A DNA stretch of 64,000 nt from positions 868,001 to 932,000 of the forward strand of contig OZ237748.1 of the NCBI GenBank assembly GCA_965178125.1, read 5' to 3'. The notes under the pieces are model-generated. The model ran no database searches and was not told where the DNA came from. It worked only from the letters and a program-made list of their open reading frames with translations. Each line of letters starts with the position of its first letter. Positions within the stretch are counted from its first letter, which is position 1. This document shows, piece by piece, positions 45,982 to 57,137 of this stretch. The position numbers and the translations under genes were made by a program. This DNA is from Bilabrum cf. latius (lineage: Eukaryota; Bigyra: Bicosoecida; Bigyra; Bicosoecida).

Positions 45982-47963
45982 ATGAACGATCAACGCGTAC
46001 GCTAGCATCTGTACTATAAGGTATTTTCACCTTTTTGCCAAGAAGTCGCGATTGCTCGATTGCAAGACGATCGAACTCGTGATTTTGTCATTACGAACGT
46101 CGATGTGAGGTTTCAAGTTAAACGGCATGGGATAGCTCCATAATAAGGTTGGTTTGGGATAAATGATCTGATTTCGCGATGCGGCCCCAGCAAAACAGAA
46201 CGTTGGCCCTGGGAAAGCACTTCGTTGCCTGTCGCATACAAGCCAAAGTTCTTTGTTGCGCCGGGAAGTCTAGTGTAGCGCAGGCCCTGCTGGCAGTTTT
46301 CATTCAAAAACCCCTCCCATTGTGGTTTTGGAGCATTCTACGGGATATCGGAGTATACTTTGACAGCATTGTGGGTGTATCGAAAGGGAATACACTTCGT
46401 CCGTTCGGATTCGCTCAGAAAGATTTTGTCACTGTGAAGAAATATATATCCTCAATGCTCGCAGAAGTTCATCATTGGTTTTCGAGAGTGGGCGCACTTT
46501 GCGTAGTTCCAAAATTTGTCTGAGACCGTGCACCTTTTGCTGTCGTGGGGGGTGCCGCCCGTGAGACGTTTGTTCTTGTAGTTCTCCTTGCTGACTGCCA
46601 TGCCGGCCATTACCGCACAACGTACATAACACAGTGTTGTTGTTTTTTTAAAAGACTATTTGGAGTAGGAGTTATACCAGCTGCCGTACGCTGGCTTACA
46701 GCACTAGCTTCGTCACGGTGCTGACATCCATTCCGGAGTAAGTAGATCTATCCAAATTACAACCGTATGCTATCCTCAGGAAATCGTACAGAGCGTGCAT
46801 CCACTTGTAACTACTTCATAATTTCTGCAGAGTTCCCAGTATGTCCGTTTCATCTCAACACACGATGAAGACCACTTGGTTGATGCCGTGGATGACCTGT
46901 TCAACTCCGGGCACTACATTGAGTTGAAGTCGGGGGTAAGCGGAACTCAACCGTGTGTTGCCGAGCAATATAATATTTCTTGAGCTGGTGCATTGCGCAG
47001 TGTTGCCTGAAACTTATGCTTGCACCGCAGAGACTTGGAACGTCTTGTATCGCGGATACAAGCTCTTGTCATGAATGGTGGCCGAAGCGTGCCTTATCTA
47101 ATGTAATCATGCGAGGGGCCGATCCTAACTCGCCTGCAAAAAGGTTTGAATTCAAATACATGAGGCAAGGTAGCATTCCTTACCTGCTCCGTCATGGCGC
47201 CGACCCATTCTAGTGCGATATGGTGAGGTAGAAGCTTGCAAGTGCGATTCCACTACAATGTGTGATACTGTCATTGCGGTGCTTCGTAGACCGCATGATA
47301 AGTTGGAAAATGCAGGTTGGTTATAGTGCCTCGTGTCTTGTCTACATCCATGCACACGTAACAGGTATTTGAGCACTTACCAACAGATCGATAACTTCGT
47401 AGAATGGAGTACCGATGATTGCACAGCTGGTACTATGCTGGAAGTTCATCGACCTCATGCATCTGCTGGCGTGGGGTGTAGCGATTGATGGCGTACTGGA
47501 GAATGGAAGGACAGTGCTTGACATGATCTAGAACCCACCCAAAAGCGCAAGGCTGCGCTCGCCGGCATGGTATGCGGACGTTCATAAGCAAGCAAGGGGT
47601 AACCCGCAGTTGCTCCTGCGAGCTCTGCTTGATAGAAAATCGCTACAATTAGATGAGCATGGCCGTAGCTTGGGCTAAGTACTACCTCCAGACCCAAGAC
47701 AGAAGACTAATACGTTGCTACTGTGGCGACGAGCGCACGAGGCACACAGGGATGCCGCGATAGTTTTTCGAGCGGCAAAGGAGGGGAGGCCTCTCGAGCT
47801 TGCAAAACGACTGCAGCTGGGCAAACTGGCGGGCGGAGTATCCATGCGTCTGAACATCGAGTTGCCAAGTTCTAAAAGAATTGTACTCGCATCCCCTCTT
47901 GAGGCTGCTCGCGTTGGCGGACATTTTGACTGTGTCAGACTGCTAGAGCAAAACTACTAGTAA
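45982..47963 (+). pseudogene. ankyrin-family paralogue of the 41.8 kb gene, with one in-frame UAA
   Basis: Seven exons colinear with the paralogue: 45982-46104 (MNDQRVR-UAG-HLYYKVFSPF), 46284-46370, 46465-46560, 46669-46737 (GLQH-UAG-LRHGADI), 46831-46935, 47001-47222 and 47403-47963. UAG is in frame in exons 1, 3, 4, 6 and 7 and just before the final TAA. In exon 4 UAG aligns with CAA of the paralogue. The last exon carries the family module (WRRAHEAHRDAAIVFRAAKE, GRPLELAKRLQLGKLAGG). It also contains an in-frame TAA at 47676-47678, where the paralogue has Ala. This is either a disabling mutation, an unrecognised intron or a read-through site, so I mark it as a possible pseudogene; all exon borders are otherwise intact. 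Confidence 0.7.
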
Positions 47964-48500
47964 ACCAGTGTTACTGATTCTGTGGTTTTATTTTACTTTT
48001 GGCGGTATTCCCTAGGCCTACCATCACAAACGAGTAAGCTGTGACGCGGCACTCACTGACGCCTAAGCCTAGATCTAGCCAAAACCTTACTATCCGGATT
48101 GCCTGACCGTACCCGTACGGGTACAGATGTGATGGGTCTGTATCATCCGGATTCTAATAGTAATCCTTGATAGACAGCGGTGATTTCCGAAACAGCTGGG
48201 CAGTTCCAAAGACCAAGGATCCGCAGATCCCCACTTGCGCTGACTGACGAGCAGCTTAAAACTATGTTTTGGGTACAGCAAGGGCTATGGATTCTTAATA
48301 CATCGTATTGCATTACCGTATCCAGGAATTGTCGGCAGACACCAATGTCCAGAATCAGGTATACCCGGTATGCTACGTAGCCGGGTAGCTAACCTTAGTC
48401 TAGCTACACCATCCACCCCTGTCAAAAATGCTTGATATTATGTTGATCCATAAAATGCTACCCCTACAATTATGAGGTTGAGTTCACGTTAACATTGAAG
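47964..48500. other. spacer, nothing recognised
   Basis: Between the ankyrin paralogue and the small minus-strand gene. Contains several short words around TCCGGATT also seen in other spacers. No gene. Confidence 0.5.
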
Positions 48501-49064
48501 TTACTCAACAATCACAAAGGAGTGGAAGTATGTGTTAGCAGTACCGTAGTACAGCTCCCAGTCAGCTGGCTCGGCGGCCTTCGTATTCCTCGTAAAGAGG
48601 CCAGCCATTACTAGCCTGGGGACCACCTTTCCGATCGTTCTTAACGATCCATCTACGCCTGCACATGGGTCTGGACGACCTGCAAAGGCATCGCCGAAAT
48701 CTGAACCAAGCGTGGATGCGCCACGCTTTACAGCTTCTTCGAACACGCGATTTTCCAAGAGTTGAAGCGTATTGTAAGGCTCTATAGACTCTCCTGGTAG
48801 CTGAACGACTTTGAGTCTTCTACATGCGGCCACGATCTCATCAACTGGTCTCTTTCCGAACAGCTCCGTCATGCCCCTGAGGGGATCTATCACTGCGAGA
48901 TTGTTTCGTCTTGGTCTACAGTCCTCGCTACGATGCTTGGCTCTCAGGGCGGTGGCGTATTGCCACCTTTGTAGACACGCGTGTGTCTAGTGACCGACCT
49001 GGCTCTATCTCCAGGTCATGTGCTAGTGGTCGGGCAGCCCTGGTATGGGCTGCCGAGTCACCAT
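48501..49064 (-). CDS. small unknown protein, 187 residues
   Basis: A frame from ATG 49064 (MVTRQPIPGLPDH) to TAA 48501 with three in-frame TAG codons. Read as Gln the start is DHQHMTWRQSQVGHQTHACL, which is followed by QRWQYATALRAKHRSEDC, RGMTELFGKRPVDEIVAACR and RTIGKVVPRLVMAGLFTR. Its C-terminal part recurs at 44091-44400, and its N-terminal part is duplicated at 49.5-49.8 kb. Use of TAA as its stop indicates that UAA remains a terminator. No known family; being repeated three times near mobile sequences, it could belong to an element. Confidence 0.55.
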
Positions 49065-49170
49065 GCCTCACGGCTCTGCCAAGACTTGGATTGTCTTGGC
49101 GAAGCGGTTACAACCGCTAATAGCGCGGAGCAACAGCCCTGTATCGATTCACTGCCAGTCAGTGCTTGCC
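48884..49170. repeat. segment B, copy 1 (about 287 bp direct duplication)
   Basis: Virtually identical to 49545-49831. Covers the 5' part of the 187-residue gene and its upstream flank, including identical minus-strand frames with the same TAG positions. Confidence 0.9.
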
Positions 49171-49291
49171 CAAGGGGGAAGGTGGGCGGGTAAAATGTGA
49201 TGAGTTACGAATGAAAAGACTGGCGATGGGATGCGATAGTAGGCACTGCTGAAGTAGCGCGGCAGTGGTAGTAACTGCGGGGATGGTGGGT

Positions 49292-49547
49292 GGGTTCAAA
49301 ACAACAAGCAGTGGGAATCACCTCCTCTGGAGTTGCCCCTGCCTGTCTTCCCAGTGTGTATTGCCACATAATGACAATTATTACTGAGAATATCGGGGCA
49401 CAGCTGTAGAACACAGGTGCCACCGAAATTCCGAACAAGTGAGAGCCTCACATCTGCGCTCGGACTTGCGACCAATACTACACAATCTCTCCGATCTAAA
49501 TCACTTCGTAACGTGCCTCCGTACCTACGGCACACAACTGACGGGAT
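49292..49547. repeat. segment A, copy 1 (about 255 bp direct duplication)
   Basis: Virtually identical to 56884-57137, where it forms the last codons and 3' flank of the gene at 57092-59014. Here it is joined directly to segment B. Confidence 0.9.
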
Positions 49548-49725
49548 CTATCACTGCGAGATTGTTTCGTCTTGGTCTACAGTCCTCGCTACGATGCTTG
49601 GCTCTCAGGGCGGTGGCGTATTGCCACCTTTGTAGACACGCGTGTGTCTAGTGACCGACCTGGCTCTATCTCCAGGTCATGTGCTAGTGGTCGGGCAGCC
49701 CTGGTATGGGCTGCCGAGTCACCAT
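49501..49725 (-). pseudogene. chimeric short frame created by joining segments A and B
   Basis: A minus-strand frame from ATG 49725 has the N-terminal half of the 187-residue gene (MVTRQPIPGLPDH, through three TAG). At the AB junction it switches in frame to the C terminus of the 57-59 kb gene (DPVSCVP-UAG-VRRHVTK, then TGA). Seventy-four residues. Most likely a by-product of the duplication; translation is unknown. Confidence 0.6.
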
Positions 49726-49831
49726 GCCTCACGGCTCTGCCAAGACTTGGATTGTCTTGGCGAAGCGGTTACAACCGCTAATAGCGCGGAGCAACAGCCC
49801 TGTATCGATTCACTGCCAGTCAGTGCTTGCC
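49545..49831. repeat. segment B, copy 2
   Basis: Second copy of 48884-49170, continuing into unique sequence (49832-50260) and then the 128-bp satellite. Confidence 0.9.
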
Positions 49832-50264
49832 CCGCCGTTACCCACATGCGGGGTATTGCACTGACGTGGTATTGCCCTTTGCCGTATGTAATGCCACGTC
49901 GAAAGCGTGTGTATGGCCAGGTATCAAAGTGAACTCCCAGTGCTGTGCACGGCCACTCAATGCATTGGTAGGTAAACCGATGCAAAGTTGTGTCACGAAA
50001 TCCCAAGCTGTATTCCGAAATGCTACTTCTTCCCTCCATCCAAAACGATTGCATTCAAACTCCCAAAACGATTGCACTCAAACCTAGAAGAACTTCTCAT
50101 TCAAACTCCCAATATGAATCTCCCACAATCGTCTAGGATGGCATAGACTATTGCAAAACCTGTATCACTACGAAATGTCCATTAAACTATAGACACTAAC
50201 CAACAAAACTCCCATAATAACAAAGACCAGATGGTCAACGCCAATTGCAGATCTTGGCCAATGC

Positions 50265-53200
50265 CACAATGCCAGGGCCAACAACACGATGGTGGCCCCG
50301 CGTAAGTGGCGAAGCACACCACGGACGGCGCTGCCGCGATCAACTGCATATCCGAAGCCCTTACGTGGGCAGGATTCAGCTCGGGCAGATGCGATCATGC
50401 CCAAGCTAATTGAACCATGGCGGCCAAGAGCAAGTGGATAAGCATACCACGAAAGGCGCTGCCACGAGCAACTGTATATCCGAAGCCCTTACGTGGGCAG
50501 GAATCAGCTTGGTCAAATGCGATCATGCCCAGGCCAATTGAGCGATGCCGGACAAGAGGAAGCGGTTAAGCACACCACGGACATCGCTGCCACAAACAAC
50601 TACTTATCCGTAGCCCATATGCGGGCAGGGAGCAGCTCGAGCAAGTGCGAGCACGACCGGGCCAACTCACAGAGGGCGGCCCAGAGCAAGTGCCGAAGCA
50701 CACCACGAACATCGCTGCCACGAGCAACTGTATTGCCGAAGCCCAAACGTGGGCAGGGAGCAGCTCGGGCAGATGCGACAATGTTCAGGCCAACTGAGCT
50801 ATGGCAGCCCAGACCAAAAGCCGAAGCACACCACTGACGGCGCTGCTACGAGCAACTGCATATCCGAAGCCCTTACGTGGGCAGGATGCAGCTCGGGCAG
50901 ATGCGATCATGCCCAAGCTAATTGAGCCATGACGGCCAAGAGCAAGTGGATAAGCACACCACGAAAGGCGCTGCCACGAGCAACTGTATATCCGAAGCCC
51001 TTACGTGGGCCGGGAGCAGCTCGGGCTAATGCGACCATGTCCAGGCCAACTGAGCCATGGCGGCCAAGAGCAAGTGCCGAAGCACACCACGAAAGGCGCT
51101 GCCACGAGTAAATGCATCTCTGAAGCCCTTACGTAGACAGGAATCAGCTTGGTCAAATGCGATCATGCCCAGGCCAATTGAGCGATGCCGGACAAGAGGA
51201 AGCGGTTAAGCACACCACGGACATCGCTGCCACAAGACACTGTATATCCGAAGCCCAGACGTGGGCAGGGAGCAGCTTGGGCAGATGCGACAATGTTCAG
51301 GCCAACTGAGCTATGGCAGCCCAGAGCAAGTGCCGAAGCACACCACGGACGGCGCTGCCGCGATCAACTGCAAATCCGAAGCCCTTACGTGGGCAGGATG
51401 CAGCTCGGGCAGATGCGATCATGCCCAAGCTAATTGAGCCATGACGGCCAAGAGCAAGTGGATAAGCGCACCACGAAAGGCGCTGCCACGAGCAACTGTA
51501 TATCCGAAGCCCTTACGTGGGCCGGGAGCAGCTCGGGCTATTGCGACCATGTCCAGGCCAACTGAGTGATGGCGGCCAAGAGCAAGTGGATAAGCATACC
51601 ACGAAAGGCGCTGCCACGAGCAACTGTATATCCGAAGCCCTTACGTGGGCAGGAATCAGCTTGGTCAAATGCGATCATGCCCAGGCCAATTGAGCGATGT
51701 CGGACAAGAGGAAGCGGTTAAGCACACCACGGACATCGCTGCCACAAACAACTACTTATCCGTAGCCCATATGCGGGCAGGGAGCCGCTCGAGCAAGTGC
51801 GAGCACGACCGGGCCAACTCACAGAGGGCGGCCCAGAGCAAGTGCCGAAGCACACCACGAACGTCGCAGTCATAAGACACTGTATATCCGAAGCCCAGAC
51901 GTGGGCAGCGAGCAGCTCGGGCAGATGCGACTATGTTCAAGCCAACTACGCAATGGTGGCCGCGAGCAAGTGCCGAAGCACACCAGGGACGTCGCTGCTA
52001 CGAGCAACTGCATATCCGAAGCCCATTATGGACAAGGAGCAGCTCGGGCAAGTGCGACCATGTCCAATCAGAATGACCGATGGCGGCAGCGAGCAGGAGG
52101 CGAAGCACACCAGGGACGTCGCTGCCACGAGCAACTGCATATTTAAAGCCCATTCATGGGCAAGGAGCAGCTCGGGCAAGTGCGACCATGTCCAATCAGA
52201 ATGACCGATGGCGGCCGCGAGCAGGAGGCGAAGCACACCAGGGACGTCGCTGCCACGAGCAACTGCATATTTAAAGCCCATTCATGGCCAAGGAGCAGCT
52301 CGGGCAAGTGCGACCATGTCCAATCAGAATGACCGATGGCGGCCGCGAGCAGGAGGCGAAGCACACCAGGGACGTCGCTGCCACGAGCAACTGCATATTT
52401 AAAGCCCATTCATGGGCAAGGAGCAGCTCGGGCAAGTGCGACCATGTCCAATCAGAATGACCGATGGCGGCCGCGAGCAGGAGGCGAAGCACACCAGGGA
52501 CGTCGCTGCCACGAGCAACTGCATATTTAAAGCCCATTCATGGCCAAGGAGCAGCTCGGGCAAGTGCGACCATGTCCAATCAGAATGACCGATGGCAGCC
52601 GCGAGCAGGAGGCGAAGCACACCAGGGACGTCGCTGCCACGAGCAACTGCATATTTAAAGCCCATTCATGGCCAAGGAGCAGCTCGGGCAAGTGCGACCA
52701 TGTCCAATCAAAATGACCGATGGCGGCCGCGAGCAGGAGGCGAAGCACACCAGGGACGTCACTGCCACGAGCAACTGCATATTTAAAGCCCATTCATGGA
52801 CAAGGAGCAGCTCGGGCAAGTGCGACCATGGCCAATCAGAATGACCGATGGCGGCCCGGAGCAAGAGGCCAGGCACACCAGGGACGTCGCTGCCACGAGC
52901 AACTGCATATTCGAAGCCCATTCATGGGCAAGGAGCAGCTCGGGCAAGTGCGACCATGTCCAGGCCGACGGCGCGATGGCGGCCCGGAGCAAGAGGCCAG
53001 GCACACCAGGGACGTCGCTGCCACGAGCAACTGCATATTTAAAGCCCATTCATGGGCAAGGAGCAGCTCGTGCAATTGCGACCATATCCAAGCCGAGTAA
53101 CCGATGGCGGCCCAGAGCAAGAGGCCAGGCACACCAGGGACGTCGCTGCCACGAGCAACTGCATATCCGAAGCCCATTCATGGGCAAGGAGCAGCTCGGG

Positions 53201-54115
53201 CAATTGCGACCATGTCCAATCAGAATGACCGATGGCGGCCGCGAGCAGGAGGCGAAGCACACCAGGGACGTCGCTGCCACGAGCAACTGCATATTTAAAG
53301 CCCATTCATGGGCAAGGAGCAGCTCGGGCAATTGCGACCATGTCCAATCAGAATGACCGATGGCGGCCGCGAGCAGGAGGCGAAGCACACCAGGGACGTC
53401 GCTGCCACGAGCAACTGCATATTTAAAGCCCATTCATGGGCAAGGAGCAGCTCGGGCAAGTGCGACCATGTCCAGGCCGACGGCGCAATGGCGGCCCGGA
53501 GCAAGTGCCGAAGCACACCAGGGACGTCGCTGCCACGAGCAACTGCATATTTAAAGCCCATTCATGGGCAAGGAGCAGTTCGGGCAAGTGCGACCATGTC
53601 CAGGCCGACGGCGCGATGGCGGCCCAGAGCAAGAGGCCAGGCACACCAGGGACGTCGCTGCCACGAGCAACTGCATATTTAAAGCCCATTCATGGGCAAG
53701 GAGCAGCTCGGGCAAGTGCGACCATGTCCAGGCCGACGGCGCGATGGCGGCCCAGAGCAAGTGCCGAAGCACACCAGGGACGTCGCTGCCACGAGCAACT
53801 GCATATCCGAAGCCCATTCATGGGCAAGGAGCAGCTCGGGCAATTGCGACCATGTCCAGGCCGACGGCGCGATGGCGGCCCAGAGCAAGAGGCCAGGCAC
53901 ACCAGGGACGTCGCTGCCACGAGCAACTGCATATCCGAAGCCCATTCATGGGCAAGGAGCAGCTCGGGCAATTGCGACCATGTCCAAGCCGACTGAACGA
54001 TGGCGGGCCCGAGTAAGAGGCCAGGCACAGCACGGACGTCGCTGCCACAAGTAACTGCATATCCGAAGTCCGTACGTGGGCAAGGAGCTGGTCGGGCAAA
54101 TGCGACCATGGCAAC
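50265..54115. repeat. 128-bp satellite, about 30 tandem units
   Basis: Unit carries AGCACACCAGGGACGTCGCT and GCAACTGCATATTTAAAGCC type boxes. Units between 52.0 and 54.1 kb are very similar; units between 50.3 and 51.9 kb are older and more diverged (GAAGCCCTTACGTGGGCAGG type). As 128 is not a multiple of three, the frame rotates from unit to unit, so the many 64-190 codon frames here are by-products. No unique spacers, so not a CRISPR array. Confidence 0.95.
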
Positions 54116-54879
54116 CTGTAGCGAAGCCCGGACGAACTGGAGCAATTTGAATGCGAAGGCAGCTGCAAACACTAGATGGAGGCTACGGAAAAAGGTACAC
54201 ATTTATAGAACATGCCTGCTATTGTCGCAAGATGCGAACAGGTCAAGCCGCCGTGATATGGCGGACTGTGCGATGTACGGCGCTACCTGGCGGCGGCGGG
54301 AGCACATCGATGTAGATAGGGCACAGCTCCCTAAAGCGTGTTGTGAGGCCATTAGTAATAGACAAAATGTCTAGATGAACCTCCCCAGCAGCTCACGCTG
54401 TCGAATTGTGCAGGCTCTGATGAGGGCAGAACGCGCAAGAGGTGGGCAAATTCGAAGTGCCCCTGTTGTCGCCGAGATAGGAAGACGGCGGCAAGCACGG
54501 ATTTATCAGTCTGGCCAATGAGAGCTAGTATAGCTGACTGTGGAAGTGAACCACATGTAGTATTGTGTACGCCTGAGGCGGAAGCGATCCGCAGCTGCAC
54601 ACGAGGACCAGAATCGTCTCTCGGTGTCAGGGTTGAGGCCCTACAAGCCCTCAGGGAATCATGATAATAGCCAGAACCGTCGGTGGCTAGGAAAGGGAGT
54701 CTCGTGGAGTACGGCCAAGCAAACTAGAAGCCGCGAAAATAGACAGCAGCTGTGGGCTGAAAATTTTGGCCGGTTGAACGGTACATAAGACAGGCTGCTA
54801 TGAGCTCATTCAGAGAAACGGAAAAAGCACCGTCAATAATAACAGGCAGTGCTGCCAAGACCATGATCCCTTGGAACCG
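54116..54879. other. unique spacer between two satellites
   Basis: Nothing recognised on either strand. Short open frames only. Confidence 0.5.
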
Positions 54880-56880
54880 GGTTCCCAAAGGAGCTGTGCC
54901 GATCAAACGGTGCAGTTTCCACCAACACACGGGCAGAGACTGGCTCGACGAGCGAGACCAGCTAATCATACCCATAGAAATGCAAAATCACTCATGCACA
55001 GCGGACATCAGGACTGGCAGGGCTCCAAAATGGCATGCGACCACGTCCTGGCATCGAATCCATGATCGGCAGTAGGAGGCCACGGGGCCAACTACAAGAT
55101 CACGTGCCATGGCGTCTGACGAAGCAGGCTCCAATGACAATCGAATGCAATATGTACCAAATCTATGCAATCTGTGCAGCTGGTCCGAACGGGCTCCCTA
55201 AGCGGGCATGCGAACGGAAACCGGCTGTGCAAATCCGAGGTGTTCACCAATTCACGGGCAAAGGCTGGCTCGACGAGCGAGACCAGCTAATCATACCCAT
55301 AGAAATGCAAAATCACTCATGCACAGCGGACATCAGGACTGGCAGGGCTCCAAAATGGCATGCGACCACGTCCTGGCATCGAATCCATGATCGGCAGTAG
55401 GAGGCCACGGGGCCAACTACAAGATCACGTGCCATGGCGTCTGACGAAGCAGGCTCCAATGACAATCGAATGCAATATGTACCAAATCTATGCAATCTGT
55501 GCAGCTGGTCCGAACGGGCTCCCTAAGCGGGCATGCGAACGGAAACCGGCTGTGCAAATCCGAGAAATGCGGTGTTCACCAATTCACGGGCAAAGGCTGG
55601 CTCGACGAGCGAGACCAGCTAATCATACCCATAGAAATGCAAAATCACTCATGCACAGCGGACATCAGGACTGGCAGGGCTCCAAAATGGCATGCGACCA
55701 CGTCCTGGCATCGAATCCATGATCGGCAGTAGGAGGCCACGGGGCCAACTACAAGATCACGTGTCATGGCGTCTGACGAAGCAGGCGCCAATGACAATCG
55801 AATGCAATATGTACCAAATCTATGCAATCTGTGCAGCTGGTCCGAACGGGCTCCCTAAGCGGGCATGCGAACGGAAACCGGCTGTGCAAATCCGAGGTGT
55901 TCACCAATTCACGGGCAAAGGCTGGCTCGACGAGCGAGACCAGCTAATCATACCCATAGAAATGCAAAATCACTCATGCACAACGGACATCAGGACTGGC
56001 AGGGCTCCAAAATGGCATGCGACCACGTCCTGGCATCGAATCCATGATCGGCAGTAGGAGGCCACGGGGCCAACTACAAGATCACGTGTCATGGCGTCCA
56101 GACGAAGCAGGCTCCAATGACAATCGAATGCAATATGTACCAAATCTATGCAATCTGTGCAGCTGGTCCGAACGGGCTCCCTAAGCGGGCATGCGAACGG
56201 AAACCGGCTGTGCAAATCCGAGAAATGCGGTGTTCACCAATTCACGGGCAAAGGCTGGCTCGACGAGCGAGACCAGCTAATCATACCCATAGAAATGCAA
56301 AATCACTCATGCACAACGGACATCAGGACTGGCAGGGCTCCAAAATGGCATGCGACCACGTCCTGGCATCGAATCCATGATCGGCAGTAGGAGGCCACGG
56401 GGCCAACTACAAGATCACGTGTCATGGCGTCTGACGAAGCAGGCGCCAATGACAATCGAATGCAATATGTACCAAATCTATGCAATCTGTGCAGCTGGTC
56501 CGAACGGGCTCCCTAAGCGGGCATGCGAACGGAAACCGGCTGTGCAAATCCGAGGTGTTCACCAATTCACGGGCAAAGGCTGGCTCGACGAGCGAGACCA
56601 GCTAATCATACCCATAGAAATGCAAAATCACTCATGCACAACGGACATCAGGACTGGCAGGGCTCCAAAATTGGCATGCAACCACGTCCTGGCATCGAAT
56701 TCGCGGTCGGCAGCGTGAGGCCACGAGGCCAACTACAAGATCACGTGTCATGGCGGCCTGACGAAGCAGGCTCCAATGACAATCGAATGCAATATGTACC
56801 AAATCTATGCAATCTGTGCAGCTGGTCCGAACGGGCTCCCTAAGCGGGCATGCGAACGGGAACCGGCTGTGCAAATCAGC
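54880..56880. repeat. 325/333-bp satellite, about six units with alternating length
   Basis: Units start around GGTGTTCACCAATTCACGGG at 55240, 55571, 55897, 56229 and 56556, with a diverged first unit near 54913. Units alternate between a form without and a form with an 8-bp insertion (AAATGCG next to CCGAG), so the effective period is a dimer of about 658 bp. Later units share CAACGGACATC, earlier ones CAGCGGACATC. The array ends abruptly at segment A. Confidence 0.92.
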
Positions 56881-56883
56881 TCC

Positions 56884-57137
56884 TGTTCAAAACAACAAGC
56901 AGTGGGAATCACCTCCTCTGGAGTTGCCCCTGCCTGTCTTCCCAGTGTGTATTGCCACATAATGACAATTATTACTGAGAATATCGGGGCACAGCTGTAG
57001 AACACAGGTGCCACCGAAATTCCGAACAAGTGAGAGCCTCACATCTGCGCTCGGACTTGCGACCAATACTACACAATCTCTCCGATCTAAATCACTTCGT
57101 AACGTGCCTCCGTACCTACGGCACACAACTGACGGGG
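56884..57137. repeat. segment A, copy 2
   Basis: Direct repeat of 49292-49547. Here it is in its apparent original context: the end of the minus-strand gene 59014-57092 plus its 3' flank. Confidence 0.9.

Noticed and set aside
50265-54115. CRISPR array
   Set aside because: Units are contiguous with no unique spacers, and the host is eukaryotic.
50265-56880. Dozens of 60-190 codon frames in the satellites
   Set aside because: They repeat with the satellite period and rotate frame; no start, splice or domain evidence.
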